A stretch of 64,000 bases of DNA from G963677085 sp963677085 (GTDB taxonomy: Bacteria > Planctomycetota > Planctomycetia > Pirellulales > Thermoguttaceae): the NCBI GenBank assembly GCA_963677085.2, contig CAXXFH010000004.1:4712001-4776000 (forward strand), given 5' to 3'. Position numbers and translations under genes: made by a program. Below, in pieces: positions 46,616 to 54,719 of the stretch; position 1 is the stretch's first letter, and every line of letters begins with the position of its first letter. The notes under the pieces were generated by a model. That model saw nothing but the letters and a program-made list of their open reading frames with translations, ran no database searches and was not told the origin of the DNA.

Positions 46616-47839
46616 CTATTTGATTCGTTCGGTTTCTTGCCAGGCCATTCTGCGGGTGAGGGTGCGGTGTTTCAGAGGAGAGCGGCCGAAGTGGGCCTTG
46701 AAAGTCCGTGCGAAATGCTCTGGGGAATTGAAGCCTGACGAGGATGCTACGGCGGGAATGGCAAGGTCCGTTTCGGCAAGGAGCCGCTGGGCGCGTTCCA
46801 GGTGGACGCGGCGAATCTCCTGAGCTGGTGAGCGACCGAGGACTTTCTGGAACTCCTGCTCCAGTTGCCGGCGAGATAGTGGCACGCGGTGCAAAATGTC
46901 GGTGACACGTATCGGTTCAGCGGCGTGGGTACGGATAAAGGCAATGGCCTGGGCCAGCTGGGGATTGTCGATGGCCAGCGTATCGGTCGAACGGCGCAAT
47001 ACCAGCGAGGTTGGCTCGATCAGGATTGGTCGTTTGGGCGGCCGCTTGCCGCGCATCAACCGGTCGAGCAGGGCGGCCGCTTGGTATCCGCTCTGTTCCG
47101 AACTCGACGTAATGCCGGAAAGGGGTGGCAGGCAGGCGTTGCACAATAGCGGATCATCGTCACTGGCCAGCACGGCGACTTCTTCCGGCACGAGAATCTC
47201 GGCCTCCCGGCAGGCGTCGATGATGTCACGCCCGCAATCAACAAACCAGGTCAGCACGGCGATTGGCTTGGGAAGCAATCGTACCCACCGAATCAGATCG
47301 GTCTGTTGAGCACGCCAGGGCGAAAGCCCGGGCTGCTTGCGACCGGGGCGATAGGGAATGCAGACGCGGTCGGCTCCGCGTAAGGCCTCGGCGAATCCTT
47401 CATAGTGATTGCAGACCAGGGAACGTTGCCGTGGACCATAATAGCGGACCTGGGAGCGCTGGCGCGGGCCATAATACGCGAAGTTCTGGAAGCCACGATC
47501 GAGCAGGTGTTCGGCCGCGATGCGAGCGAGTTTCCGAAAGTCGGGCATGACGCGTGGGAACGTGGCTTCCGGAATGTCGATGGCGGAAATATTGACACAC
47601 GGAAGCCCGGTACTTTGGATGTGGCGTGCCATTGTGCGCGTGGCAACACGTGCGATGATCCCTTGCCCTCGCCATCCTTCGGGAACATGCACTTCGGGCT
47701 GAAAGGTACTGGGTTCGATCCAGAGCGCCCAGGGCCCGCGCTGATGGGCATATTGGATGATGCCGCGAATCAGGCGTTGCCCCCAGCCTGTCGATGTGTT
47801 GATCAAGACGGCGATTCTCGGTGCTCGAGACGGCTGCAT
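46616..47839 (-). CDS. XylR-type transcription regulator, second
   Basis: Start ATG 47839 (MQPSRAPRIAVLINTSTGWGQRLIRG). Architecture as in the regulator at 35619: LacI/periplasmic-binding-like half (about residues 10-280) and C-terminal AraC double HTH (VPLSRRQLEQEFQKVLGRSPAQEIRRVHLERAQRLL; AIPAVASSSGFNSPEHFARTFKAHFG). It has a tandem 11-residue duplication, YYGPRQRSQVR/YYGPRQRSLVC, in the effector domain. It is divergent from the DUF1080 and Gfo/Idh genes, with 361 bases between the starts, the usual site for XylR-type control of sugar genes. Ligand unknown. Confidence 0.88.
   Translation of the reverse strand: MQPSRAPRIAVLINTSTGWGQRLIRGIIQYAHQRGPWALWIEPSTFQPEVHVPEGWRGQGIIARVATRTMARHIQSTGLPCVNISAIDIPEATFPRVMPDFRKLARIAAEHLLDRGFQNFAYYGPRQRSQVRYYGPRQRSLVCNHYEGFAEALRGADRVCIPYRPGRKQPGLSPWRAQQTDLIRWVRLLPKPIAVLTWFVDCGRDIIDACREAEILVPEEVAVLASDDDPLLCNACLPPLSGITSSSEQSGYQAAALLDRLMRGKRPPKRPILIEPTSLVLRRSTDTLAIDNPQLAQAIAFIRTHAAEPIRVTDILHRVPLSRRQLEQEFQKVLGRSPAQEIRRVHLERAQRLLAETDLAIPAVASSSGFNSPEHFARTFKAHFGRSPLKHRTLTRRMAWQETERIK
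47411..47476 (-). repeat. 33-bp tandem duplication inside the regulator
   Basis: Units 47411-47443 and 47444-47476 agree at 26 of 33 positions and keep the frame. They encode the doubled YYGPRQRS motif. The divergence shows the duplication is not very recent. Confidence 0.75.
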
Positions 47840-48200
47840 GTGGTGAACCTCGAAAGAACCGATGCATCTGCCCGGGGCCGGGCTGCGCAAAACGTTAGAA
47901 TATCTGCGCGTTTCGTCATTGTCAACGTTTGGTTTTCCTTCCTATACTGGGCGCCATACAGGTGGGGCGTAATTGTCGCTGTTCGAACGACACCCGGAGG
48001 CCGCCACTCTGCCTCGATACCTGGCCCGCCGGAACCGAGCCCACGTGAACGCACTCCATCGCGGTGCCGGCCCACAGTCCACGACCACAACCGGAGCATG
48101 GGATGCCGTACAGAACGTCCAGGTCCCATTGTGTTGACCAACGATTTGGACAAGCAGAAGAGCCTACCAAATCAAACAACGTAGAATCAACGAGGTCGAT
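47840..48200. other. Divergent regulatory region of xylR-type and DUF1080 genes
   Basis: 361 bases between two divergent starts. No gene. Expected to hold the operators of the XylR-type regulator, but I could not pick out a convincing repeated operator by eye. Confidence 0.4.
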
Positions 48201-49007
48201 ATGACAACAAACTGCATCGAGATAAGACGAGTCGCTGTTTTGCTTGCGATCATTGCATGCGTACAGGCTCGTTCGGCAGAGCTTCATTCGGCTCAACAAG
48301 GTTCTGATGCGCAGATGACATCCTCGCCTGAGACACCGAATGCCGACATGCCTCCCAACACCCTCTCTGACGAGGAGAAGCAACTTGGCTGGAAGCTCCT
48401 CTTCGACGGGAAGAAGATCGAAGGTTGGCGCAGTTACCGGACCAACACCTTTCCGGAACGTGGATGGGTGGTGGAGAACGGCACGCTGCACAAGCAGGCG
48501 GACGAGAGGCCCGGCGGTATCATGACCGTTGACACCTATGTGGACTTCGAGCTCACCTGGGAGTGGAAGCTGATGGCCAAGGGAAACAACGGTGTGAAGT
48601 ACTTCATCACCGAGAAACGCGGAGCGCCGGTGGGTCACGAATACCAGATGATCGACGACACGAGGGCGCTGAACGAATACACTACCAACGCATCCTTCTG
48701 TTTCGTCCTGAAACCTGCTGCCGACAAGCCCAACAAGCCGATGGGTCAGTGGAATCGCTCGCGCCTTGTCGTGCGAGGAAATCACGTCGAGCACTGGCTG
48801 AACGGTCGGAAGGTGCTCGAATACGAATGCGGCAGCCCGGAAGTCATGAATCGGGTGTCCAAGACCAGGTTCAAAGAGTATCCGGGCTTTGGCGAAAAGA
48901 TTAGAGGGCACATCCTGCTGACTGACCACGAAGATCCTTGCTGGTATCGCAACCTGAAGATTCGAGTCCTTCACGGTGCGCCACGGCCAGACTCAAGAGG
49001 AGACTGA
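48201..49007 (+). CDS. DUF1080 (3-keto-disaccharide hydrolase-like) secreted protein
   Basis: The 268-residue protein has an N-terminal signal (RRVAVLLAIIACVQARSAEL) and the DUF1080 start GWKLLFDGKKIEGWRSY at about residue 66. The beta-sandwich continues with VENGTLHK, FELTWEWKLMAKGNNGVKYFI, the V/EYQMIDD region and the end RGHILLTDHEDPCWYRNLKIR. DUF1080 enzymes are concanavalin-like and hydrolyse glycosidic bonds of 3-keto-sugars in characterised members, usually beside Gfo/Idh oxidoreductases. Start ATG 48201 has GAGG upstream. The next gene begins 2 bases after the stop, so both form one operon with a sugar-oxidation theme. Confidence 0.85.
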   Translation: MTTNCIEIRRVAVLLAIIACVQARSAELHSAQQGSDAQMTSSPETPNADMPPNTLSDEEKQLGWKLLFDGKKIEGWRSYRTNTFPERGWVVENGTLHKQADERPGGIMTVDTYVDFELTWEWKLMAKGNNGVKYFITEKRGAPVGHEYQMIDDTRALNEYTTNASFCFVLKPAADKPNKPMGQWNRSRLVVRGNHVEHWLNGRKVLEYECGSPEVMNRVSKTRFKEYPGFGEKIRGHILLTDHEDPCWYRNLKIRVLHGAPRPDSRGD

Positions 49008-49009
49008 AC

Positions 49010-50419
49010 ATGAACAGCACGAGAACACGTTCCATAAATACAAACGCGCAGCTGTCCGGGCGAGGGACGACGCGGCGGCGGTTTCTGATTCGCTTGGGCC
49101 GGACGGCCGGCGTGGTCGCGGCGCCGCTGTTCGTACCGGCAGCCGCCTTGGGTCTCGACGGACATACTGCGCCCAGCGATCGCATCGGCATAGGCTTCAT
49201 CGGAGTAGGCCGGCAGGCCATCCATGCAAACATGTCGGTCTTTATGCGGTCCGGCTATTGCCAGACCGTAGCGTTATGTGATGTCGATCGCTGGCGATTG
49301 CGTGTGGAGGAAGTTCCCAACATCGCGGCGGTGGCCAAAAAGAATCGTTGGGATGTGGGCCTTCTGAAAGACACGTTTCGCACGACCGATTTTCGCGAGT
49401 TGCTTGCCTGCAAGGACGTTGATGCCGTAATGATCAGCACTCCCGATCATTGGCATGTTCCGATGGCGCTGGCCGCGATCAAAGCCGGCAAGGATATTGC
49501 CCTCGAGAAACCGATTGGACTGGCGATTGCCCACGGCAGAGTGTTGGCTGACGCCGCGGCCAAGTCTAAGATTGTCTTCCGCACCGACAGCAATTGGCGA
49601 TCCGAACCGGAGTTGTTTCGGGTCGCAAGCCTGGTTCGGACGGGCAAGATCGGTCAACTGAAGAAGATCCGTTTCGCCGTGCCCATCTATCCCGTTCCAT
49701 CGCCCAATGAAGCGACGAGTCCCGTTCCCAAGACCTTGGACTACGAAATGTGGCAAGGCCCAGCCCAGCGGCGTCCCTACACGGAAGACCTCGTTCATCC
49801 CTGCGGGAAAATCGGGCGGCCCGGCTGGTACAACAATCGCCTCTATTGCGACGGGGCGATATGTAATTGGGGCCACCATCCAGCCGACCTTGTCCAATGG
49901 GCCAATGGCACCGAACGGTCCGGGCCGGTGGAAGTGGAAGGTCGCGGCGACCTTCCGCCGATTGACCAGCTTTACAACACGCTGGAGGAGTTCCACGTTC
50001 GTTACCGCTATGCGAACGGGGTCGAGGTCGACTATATCGGCCGCAACACGTATCCAGACGGCGAAGGATACGTACGGTTCGAGGGAACTAAAGGGTGGAT
50101 TTGCGGCTGGCGCGGCCCCAATCGGATCGATGCGGAACCGAAGTCGATGCTCACCGCTGAGGTCAAGCACGAGGATTTCCCGTTTGCGTTGAGAAACGAG
50201 AAGACCGACTTCATCGAATGTGTGCGTTCGCGTTCCCAGACGCTCGAAGACGCCGAGGTGGGGCATCGGGCCAGCACCATGGTGCAACTCGGTTACATCG
50301 CCTGCCAACTAGGAAGAAGACTGACCTGGGACCCCGTCAAGGAAGAATTTCCCGGCGATGACGAAGCGAATCGACTGGTTCGCGGCCAACCCGGCTTGGC
50401 TCCTTGGACAATCACCTGA
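49010..50419 (+). CDS. Tat-exported Gfo/Idh/MocA-family oxidoreductase
   Basis: ATG 49010 follows AGAGGAG closely; upstream in-frame codons lie inside the DUF1080 gene. Residues 15-50 form a twin-arginine signal (GRGTTRRRFLIRLGRTAGVVAAPLFVPAAALG). The Rossmann domain starts RIGIGFIGVGRQAIHANMS, and the EKP lysine is present in DIALEKPIGLAI. The C-terminal Gfo/Idh domain follows (SDRTDSNWRSEPELFRVASLVR..). Such exported enzymes oxidise or epimerise sugars in the periplasm with a tightly bound nicotinamide cofactor. With the DUF1080 gene it forms an oxidation-and-cleavage pair. Confidence 0.87.
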   Translation: MNSTRTRSINTNAQLSGRGTTRRRFLIRLGRTAGVVAAPLFVPAAALGLDGHTAPSDRIGIGFIGVGRQAIHANMSVFMRSGYCQTVALCDVDRWRLRVEEVPNIAAVAKKNRWDVGLLKDTFRTTDFRELLACKDVDAVMISTPDHWHVPMALAAIKAGKDIALEKPIGLAIAHGRVLADAAAKSKIVFRTDSNWRSEPELFRVASLVRTGKIGQLKKIRFAVPIYPVPSPNEATSPVPKTLDYEMWQGPAQRRPYTEDLVHPCGKIGRPGWYNNRLYCDGAICNWGHHPADLVQWANGTERSGPVEVEGRGDLPPIDQLYNTLEEFHVRYRYANGVEVDYIGRNTYPDGEGYVRFEGTKGWICGWRGPNRIDAEPKSMLTAEVKHEDFPFALRNEKTDFIECVRSRSQTLEDAEVGHRASTMVQLGYIACQLGRRLTWDPVKEEFPGDDEANRLVRGQPGLAPWTIT

Positions 50420-50831
50420 TGTTTCGTGGTTCCGCCGTGTTGGCGGACACCCCGGCCAGCGGGAAGTGACTTCAAACCGCATATGGGGCGTGAAATGATT
50501 CTTCAAAGCCAAGTTCGTTCGTGACACCGGACGACAACCCCTGAGGCAGATACGCCACGCACTCTGCACACGTCGGGCTAACCGTCCTGTGCTATCTGCG
50601 ATCAAATCGCCAATCTACTTCGGTCACATCGACCGACGTAAAATACTTTCCCGGACGACTCGAACGTTGAACGTTTTGTACCGTGTAATTTACTGGACAG
50701 TCTGCATATGGAATATGCTGTCCAGTAATCGGGCTAGCCGCTTGGCCCGCGCCGAATTAGGTGACGGCCGCGAGGATGGTTTTGAAGAGGCAGGATTCCG
50801 CCCTGCCAATAAGCAGGATGAATGATGAGAT
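50420..50831. other. Gene-free stretch
   Basis: 412 bases between the Gfo/Idh and GT2 genes. It contains the palindrome listed at 50691-50727 and no gene that I can support. Confidence 0.45.
50691..50727. repeat. Long palindromic element
   Basis: TACTGGACAG ... CTGTCCAGTA are perfect 10-base arms, with a second inner pairing GCATAT-GGA-ATATGC. The whole 37 bases can form one interrupted hairpin. No T-run follows. It could be a regulator site, a REP-like element or an insertion scar. Confidence 0.55.
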
Positions 50832-51506
50832 TCAGCGTCGCGGTACCGCACTCCAATCACGCGTCCAACCCGGCCGAACGCACCGTAACCTTTCAACCTT
50901 CTCCTCCGCACGACGTTCATAGCCGCCTTGCCCCAAGGCCGAGAGGTGCCGGGCGGTGGGGTAGGTGTGCCAGCGGTAGATGTAAGTGGGCTCCGAGGTG
51001 GGCGAAACGGGTTCGATGCCGGCGTGGCGGAAGCGGGCGGCTAGGGCCTGGTCTTGGCCGGACTGCATGGCGGGATAGCCATTGACTGCCAAAAACGCCT
51101 CGCGGGTGAAGCCCCAGGCGCCGTGGAAGAGGTGGTTGGTTTGTTTACGCTCCAGATGCGTGCGGCGGTCGATCCAGATCTGCTCGGGCAGCGACCAGGC
51201 GGCGCCGGACTCGAAGACGTGGGCCATTGCTTCGAGGTGATCGGGCAGATAGATATCGTCGTCGTCCCAGACGGCGTAGACGTCGGCGGAGACCGAGGCG
51301 TTGCGCTTTTCGCCCAACGTGCGGAAGCGTTTGGTCGTGGTGACCAGCTGCCAGCCGGGACCGCACTGCGGTTCGTATTGGCCGGCGTCGTCGAGGATGA
51401 TCAGTTCCCGTTTGTCCAGCGGATAGGTTTGCCGCTCGAACGACTCGATCGCCTCGGCCAACTGCTCGGGGCGGTTGTAGGTGCAACAAATCGCGGCGAT
51501 TTTCAT
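50832..51506 (-). CDS. Glycosyltransferase family 2 (GT-A fold)
   Basis: ATG 51506 (MKIAAICCTYNRPEQL) is preferred, with GGGAG 8 bases upstream. The 224-residue protein shows the GT2 nucleotide-sugar start, a D-D-A-G loop (ELIILDDAGQYEP), the acceptor-site D-D-D-D in VWDDDDIYLPDH and a W-G-F-x-R-E-A-F-L region. The C-terminal end is short and may be truncated near the palindrome region. It is likely a polysaccharide or surface-sugar transferase; donor and acceptor are unknown. Confidence 0.75.
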   Translation of the reverse strand: MKIAAICCTYNRPEQLAEAIESFERQTYPLDKRELIILDDAGQYEPQCGPGWQLVTTTKRFRTLGEKRNASVSADVYAVWDDDDIYLPDHLEAMAHVFESGAAWSLPEQIWIDRRTHLERKQTNHLFHGAWGFTREAFLAVNGYPAMQSGQDQALAARFRHAGIEPVSPTSEPTYIYRWHTYPTARHLSALGQGGYERRAEEKVERLRCVRPGWTRDWSAVPRR

Positions 51507-51613
51507 AAAGATCACTCCCGAGAAGCGGATTGTTTTTGACAGGATGAACAGAATCGACAGGATTGACGAAAGGATGTTACTATTTGGCCAATCCCGTATA
51601 TCCTGTTACCCCG

Positions 51614-52858
51614 TCAACAAATCGAATTCAGTAGTTCCAAAAAACGCGTTGTTTGGTACTTTGTCGCAAGTCGTTGGTAGGTTTCACGATCGATGCCTGG
51701 GTTTTGGTCGGCGTGGAGGAGGCGTTGGACGACTTGGGTGATCCACCAGAGCAGCATCTCTTCGAAGCGAAGCAACTCCAGGAACAGTTGGGGCTCCTCG
51801 CTCCACTTGCCTTTGGCGAGCCGAAAATGCATCCATACCCAGACATTCCGCAGCACCAGGGCAAGGCCGACGAACAGCAAACGCTGGACCGGGTCGCGCG
51901 TGCTGGTGCGAATCCGTGCCGCGTTCATCTGGCGGTAGCTGGTCTCGACGCTGAAACGCTTGCGATAGATTTCGCGAATCTCGGACGGCGTGCGATGCAC
52001 TTTCCACACCACGTAGAGCAGTTTTTTGCGACCACGCTTGCCGCTGCTCGGGTGGGTGAAATTCTTGCTCGCCACGCAGATCGTCACCGGCGTGCGGCGC
52101 GGTTTGCCGTTGGGGTTGCCGCAGAGGGTGTGGCGGTAATAGCCGTTCTTCTTCTTGGACAGGGCTCGCAGGCCGTGGGCCCTGCGGGGCGTTTTCGGTT
52201 TGCGGCCCCGGGCCGTGGCCGGGATGATGAAGCCGTAGCCGGCACGTCTCAGGTAGGAAATCACCGCGACGCTGAAAAAACCCTTGTCCAGCAGGACCAA
52301 TTTGATGGGAACGTGGCGACGCCGGACGACTCGCAGGAGCCGTTGCACGACGTCTTTCATCGCCTCGCGGTGTTCGACGCGCATCAATGCCAGGGTGTAG
52401 CGATGCCCCTTGTGCGCGACGACGGCGGTGGCGTAGGCATGAAAATGGGTGGTGCCCGACTTCGCCTTGCCGCGGTAAATCTCCTTCGCGTCGCGGGCCG
52501 GCTGGCCATGGTAGGGAATCAGCGTCAGGTCGATGGCCACGATTCGCCCCCTGCGCCGCAGGGCCTTGGGCAAACGCGTCGCCAAGGCCCGGTCCAAGCG
52601 TCGCTCCAACACGTCGATCTCCGGCAACGAGGCAGCCAGCGCGTTGCGGATCGTTTGGTCCGAAAACGCGTCGGCCAAGTCGCGGCAGGCGGCGAAAATC
52701 GAGACCACCCGCGCGGCGGCGATCAACAAGATTTGCAGCAACGTGCTGGCAGTGCATTTGGTGCCTTCATACTCCAGACGCAACGCGGCCGTCAGCCAAA
52801 CGTTGGCCTCGCGGTACACTTCGTCCTTCGTAACGATATAATCCTGTCGTGAACGCAT
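51614..52858 (-). CDS. IS4-family (ISH3-like) transposase
   Basis: Start at MRSRQDYIVTKDEVY (52858). The 414-residue protein has the IS4-type DDE layout with Asp in VAIDLTLIPYHGQPARD, second Asp in LVLLDKGFFSVAVISYLRR, and the Y-R-K-R-F-S-V-E-T-S-Y-R form of the Y-x2-R-x3-E-x6 signature. The product looks intact with no stop. The last codons (FLELLNSIC) overlap the left inverted repeat of the element. Confidence 0.82.
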   Translation of the reverse strand: MRSRQDYIVTKDEVYREANVWLTAALRLEYEGTKCTASTLLQILLIAAARVVSIFAACRDLADAFSDQTIRNALAASLPEIDVLERRLDRALATRLPKALRRRGRIVAIDLTLIPYHGQPARDAKEIYRGKAKSGTTHFHAYATAVVAHKGHRYTLALMRVEHREAMKDVVQRLLRVVRRRHVPIKLVLLDKGFFSVAVISYLRRAGYGFIIPATARGRKPKTPRRAHGLRALSKKKNGYYRHTLCGNPNGKPRRTPVTICVASKNFTHPSSGKRGRKKLLYVVWKVHRTPSEIREIYRKRFSVETSYRQMNAARIRTSTRDPVQRLLFVGLALVLRNVWVWMHFRLAKGKWSEEPQLFLELLRFEEMLLWWITQVVQRLLHADQNPGIDRETYQRLATKYQTTRFLELLNSIC

Positions 52859-52956
52859 GGCTCTTCCTCCGAAAAATGACCTGAAGTTTTCGCCCAAGTC
52901 ATTATTCGGGGAAGCCTTGCGTTCACCTATTAAATCTGAGCAAATTTGGAACTACT
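51630..52956 (-). mobile_element. ISH3-like insertion sequence (ends tentative)
   Basis: AGTAGTTCCAAA at 51630-51641 and its reverse complement TTTGGAACTACT at 52945-52956 form 12-base inverted repeats on either side of the transposase, extendable with one indel outward (AATTC / GGAATT). The left repeat lies within the 3' end of the coding region. No clear target-site duplication was found, so the true ends could differ by a few bases. Confidence 0.6.
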
Positions 52957-53012
52957 GGAATTACCATAAGCGGCTGCCAGAACACAAAACGCACCGCTGC
53001 TGTTACCGATTT

Positions 53013-53247
53013 TTACTCGCCACCCACCATCGCCAGCGGCTCCACCGGACTGCCCAGCGACGCAAACAGCTTCTGCCAGTGTCCCCAAAGAACATCCGGG
53101 CGGGCCAGTTCGTCGACGAGCCGTTGCCGGGCGGCGTGGACGATTTGCATTCGCAGCGGTTCGTCGTAGGCGAGCATCGCCGCAAAGTGGGCCAGTTCCT
53201 CGTCACCGTCGCCCAGGAAACCGGTCTCGCCGTGGACGATCATTTCC
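53013..53247 (-). pseudogene. GT1-type glycosyltransferase C-terminal remnant A
   Basis: Reads REMIVHGETGFLGDGDEELAHFAAML.. to the stop at 53013, closely matching the C-terminus of the remnant at 61140-61720. Only about 80 residues remain. The donor-site loop (E-M-I-V-H-G-E-T-G-F) of a GT-B transferase is kept. The upstream frame breaks at about 53247, where methyltransferase-like sequence begins on the other strand. Confidence 0.7.
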
Positions 53248-53485
53248 CGCCCAGCGCCCCGATCTGCTGCTGTGCGAGGCATACCGTGTTCTCGTGCCCG
53301 GCGGCGTGTTGGGCATCATGCACTGGAATTACGATCCCGCCACCCCACGCGGTCCGGCAATGGACATTCGTCCGCGCCCCGAGCAGTGCCGAGGGTGGGC
53401 TGAATCGGCAGGATTTCACGTGCTTGAGCCGGGAATCATTGATTTGTCGCCCTATCACTACGGTTTGGTTCTGCGGCGTCCTTGA
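53248..53485 (+). pseudogene. Class I methyltransferase C-terminal remnant
   Basis: LLLCEAYRVLVPGGVLGIMHWNYDP is the motif after the AdoMet-binding strands of a SAM methyltransferase (Pro-Gly-Gly turn), and the frame ends in YHYGLVLRRP. Only about 75 residues remain and no AdoMet motif I is present, so it is a broken gene. Confidence 0.6.
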
Positions 53486-53501
53486 ATCTGGGTTGCTCTT
53501 G

Positions 53502-54719
53502 TCATTCGGCCCGAAGGGCTTCGATTGGCTCCATCGACGCCGCGCGGACGGCCGGATAAAGGCCGAAGATAACGCCAAGGGTGACGGAAAAGGCAAAGGC
53601 CACTGCGGCCGAGTCCCAGGAGACGATGGCGTCCCAGGCACCGTAGGCCGAGGCGGCCAGGGTTGTGACGACACCGACCAGCACGCCCGTTAGGCCGCCC
53701 AGGGCGGCCAGCATGGCGGATTCGAGGAGGAACTGGTTGCGGATGTCGCCGCGAGTGGCCCCGACGGCGCGGCGCAGCCCGATCTCGTGTACCCGTTCGC
53801 GGACCGAAATGAGCATCACGGCGAGAATGCCGACGCCGCCAACCACAAGCGAGATGCCGGCCACACTGCCGACCAGAAGTGTCATGGATTGGGCCGTCTC
53901 GCGTTCGCCGGCAATGAGGGTGGCCTGGTTCTGGATCGTGAAATCGTCGGGCTTGCCTTCCAGTCGATGGCGGCGGCGGAGCACGTCGCGGATTTCCTGC
54001 TCGGCCCGTTCCAGCAACTTGCTGTCCTTGGCCTGGACGTAGATCGTCTGGATATAGATCACGTTAGTCAGCCGCCTCATGGCCGCCCCTAACGGCACAA
54101 CAATAACGTCGTCCTGGTCCAGGCCGTTGGGATCAACCCCTTTGGGTCGGGTAACGCCAATGACCTCAAATGGTACGCGACCGATGCGAATCGTCTGGCC
54201 CACGGGATCGGAGTTGCCGAAGAGGTTTTCGACCGCCGTGGGACCAAGCACGGCCACGCGACGAGACGCGCGGTCTTCGTCTGTGTCGAAGAGTCGCCCT
54301 GTCGCCAATGCCATGTCGCGGACGGCGAATCCCTCGGGTGTCATGCCCAACACGGTTGTGTTCGTGTTTTCGGTTTCCCAGCGAACAGCCAGCTTCTTGC
54401 CCGTGGCGGGCGCGACGGCCACGACCGAAGGACAGTTCTGGGCTATGGCCTGGGCGTCGGCCGGCATGAGCGTCGTGACGGTGGTCATCTGCCGCTGCCG
54501 CCCGGCGACAAGCCGGGTCTGGCCCGCGCTGACAGTGACGAGGTTCGTGCCCATTGCTCGAATCTGATCGAGAATCCGCTTTTCCGCCCCTTTGCCGATC
54601 GACACCATGACCACCACGGCGGCCACGCCCACGACGATGCCCAGTACGCTCAACGCCGTTCGCAGCTTGTGGGCCGCGAGGATTTCCAGCGAAAGTACGA
54701 CGTTCTTCGAGAGCTTCAT
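53502..54719 (-). CDS. ABC transporter permease, MacB/FtsX type (second)
   Basis: The 405-residue permease has an N-terminal membrane helix (LRTALSVLGIVVGVAAVVVMVSIGKGAEKRI), a large periplasmic MacB-type domain, then three C-terminal helices with the FtsX motif (ISVRERVHEIGLRRAVGATRGDIRNQF). It overlaps the preceding permease by 4 bases (ATGA). Two permeases with one ATPase and an adaptor resemble a split MacAB-type exporter. Last gene of the operon. The start MKLSKNVVLSLEIL is natural. Confidence 0.88.
   Translation of the reverse strand: MKLSKNVVLSLEILAAHKLRTALSVLGIVVGVAAVVVMVSIGKGAEKRILDQIRAMGTNLVTVSAGQTRLVAGRQRQMTTVTTLMPADAQAIAQNCPSVVAVAPATGKKLAVRWETENTNTTVLGMTPEGFAVRDMALATGRLFDTDEDRASRRVAVLGPTAVENLFGNSDPVGQTIRIGRVPFEVIGVTRPKGVDPNGLDQDDVIVVPLGAAMRRLTNVIYIQTIYVQAKDSKLLERAEQEIRDVLRRRHRLEGKPDDFTIQNQATLIAGERETAQSMTLLVGSVAGISLVVGGVGILAVMLISVRERVHEIGLRRAVGATRGDIRNQFLLESAMLAALGGLTGVLVGVVTTLAASAYGAWDAIVSWDSAAVAFAFSVTLGVIFGLYPAVRAASMEPIEALRAE

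Noticed and set aside
47411..47476. A sequencing or assembly error behind the doubled YYGPRQRS in the regulator
   Set aside because: The two units differ at 7 of 33 positions, so a read artefact would not produce them.
51653..52852. A 399-codon plus-strand frame antisense to the IS transposase
   Set aside because: The opposite strand carries a complete DDE transposase; this frame has no motif.
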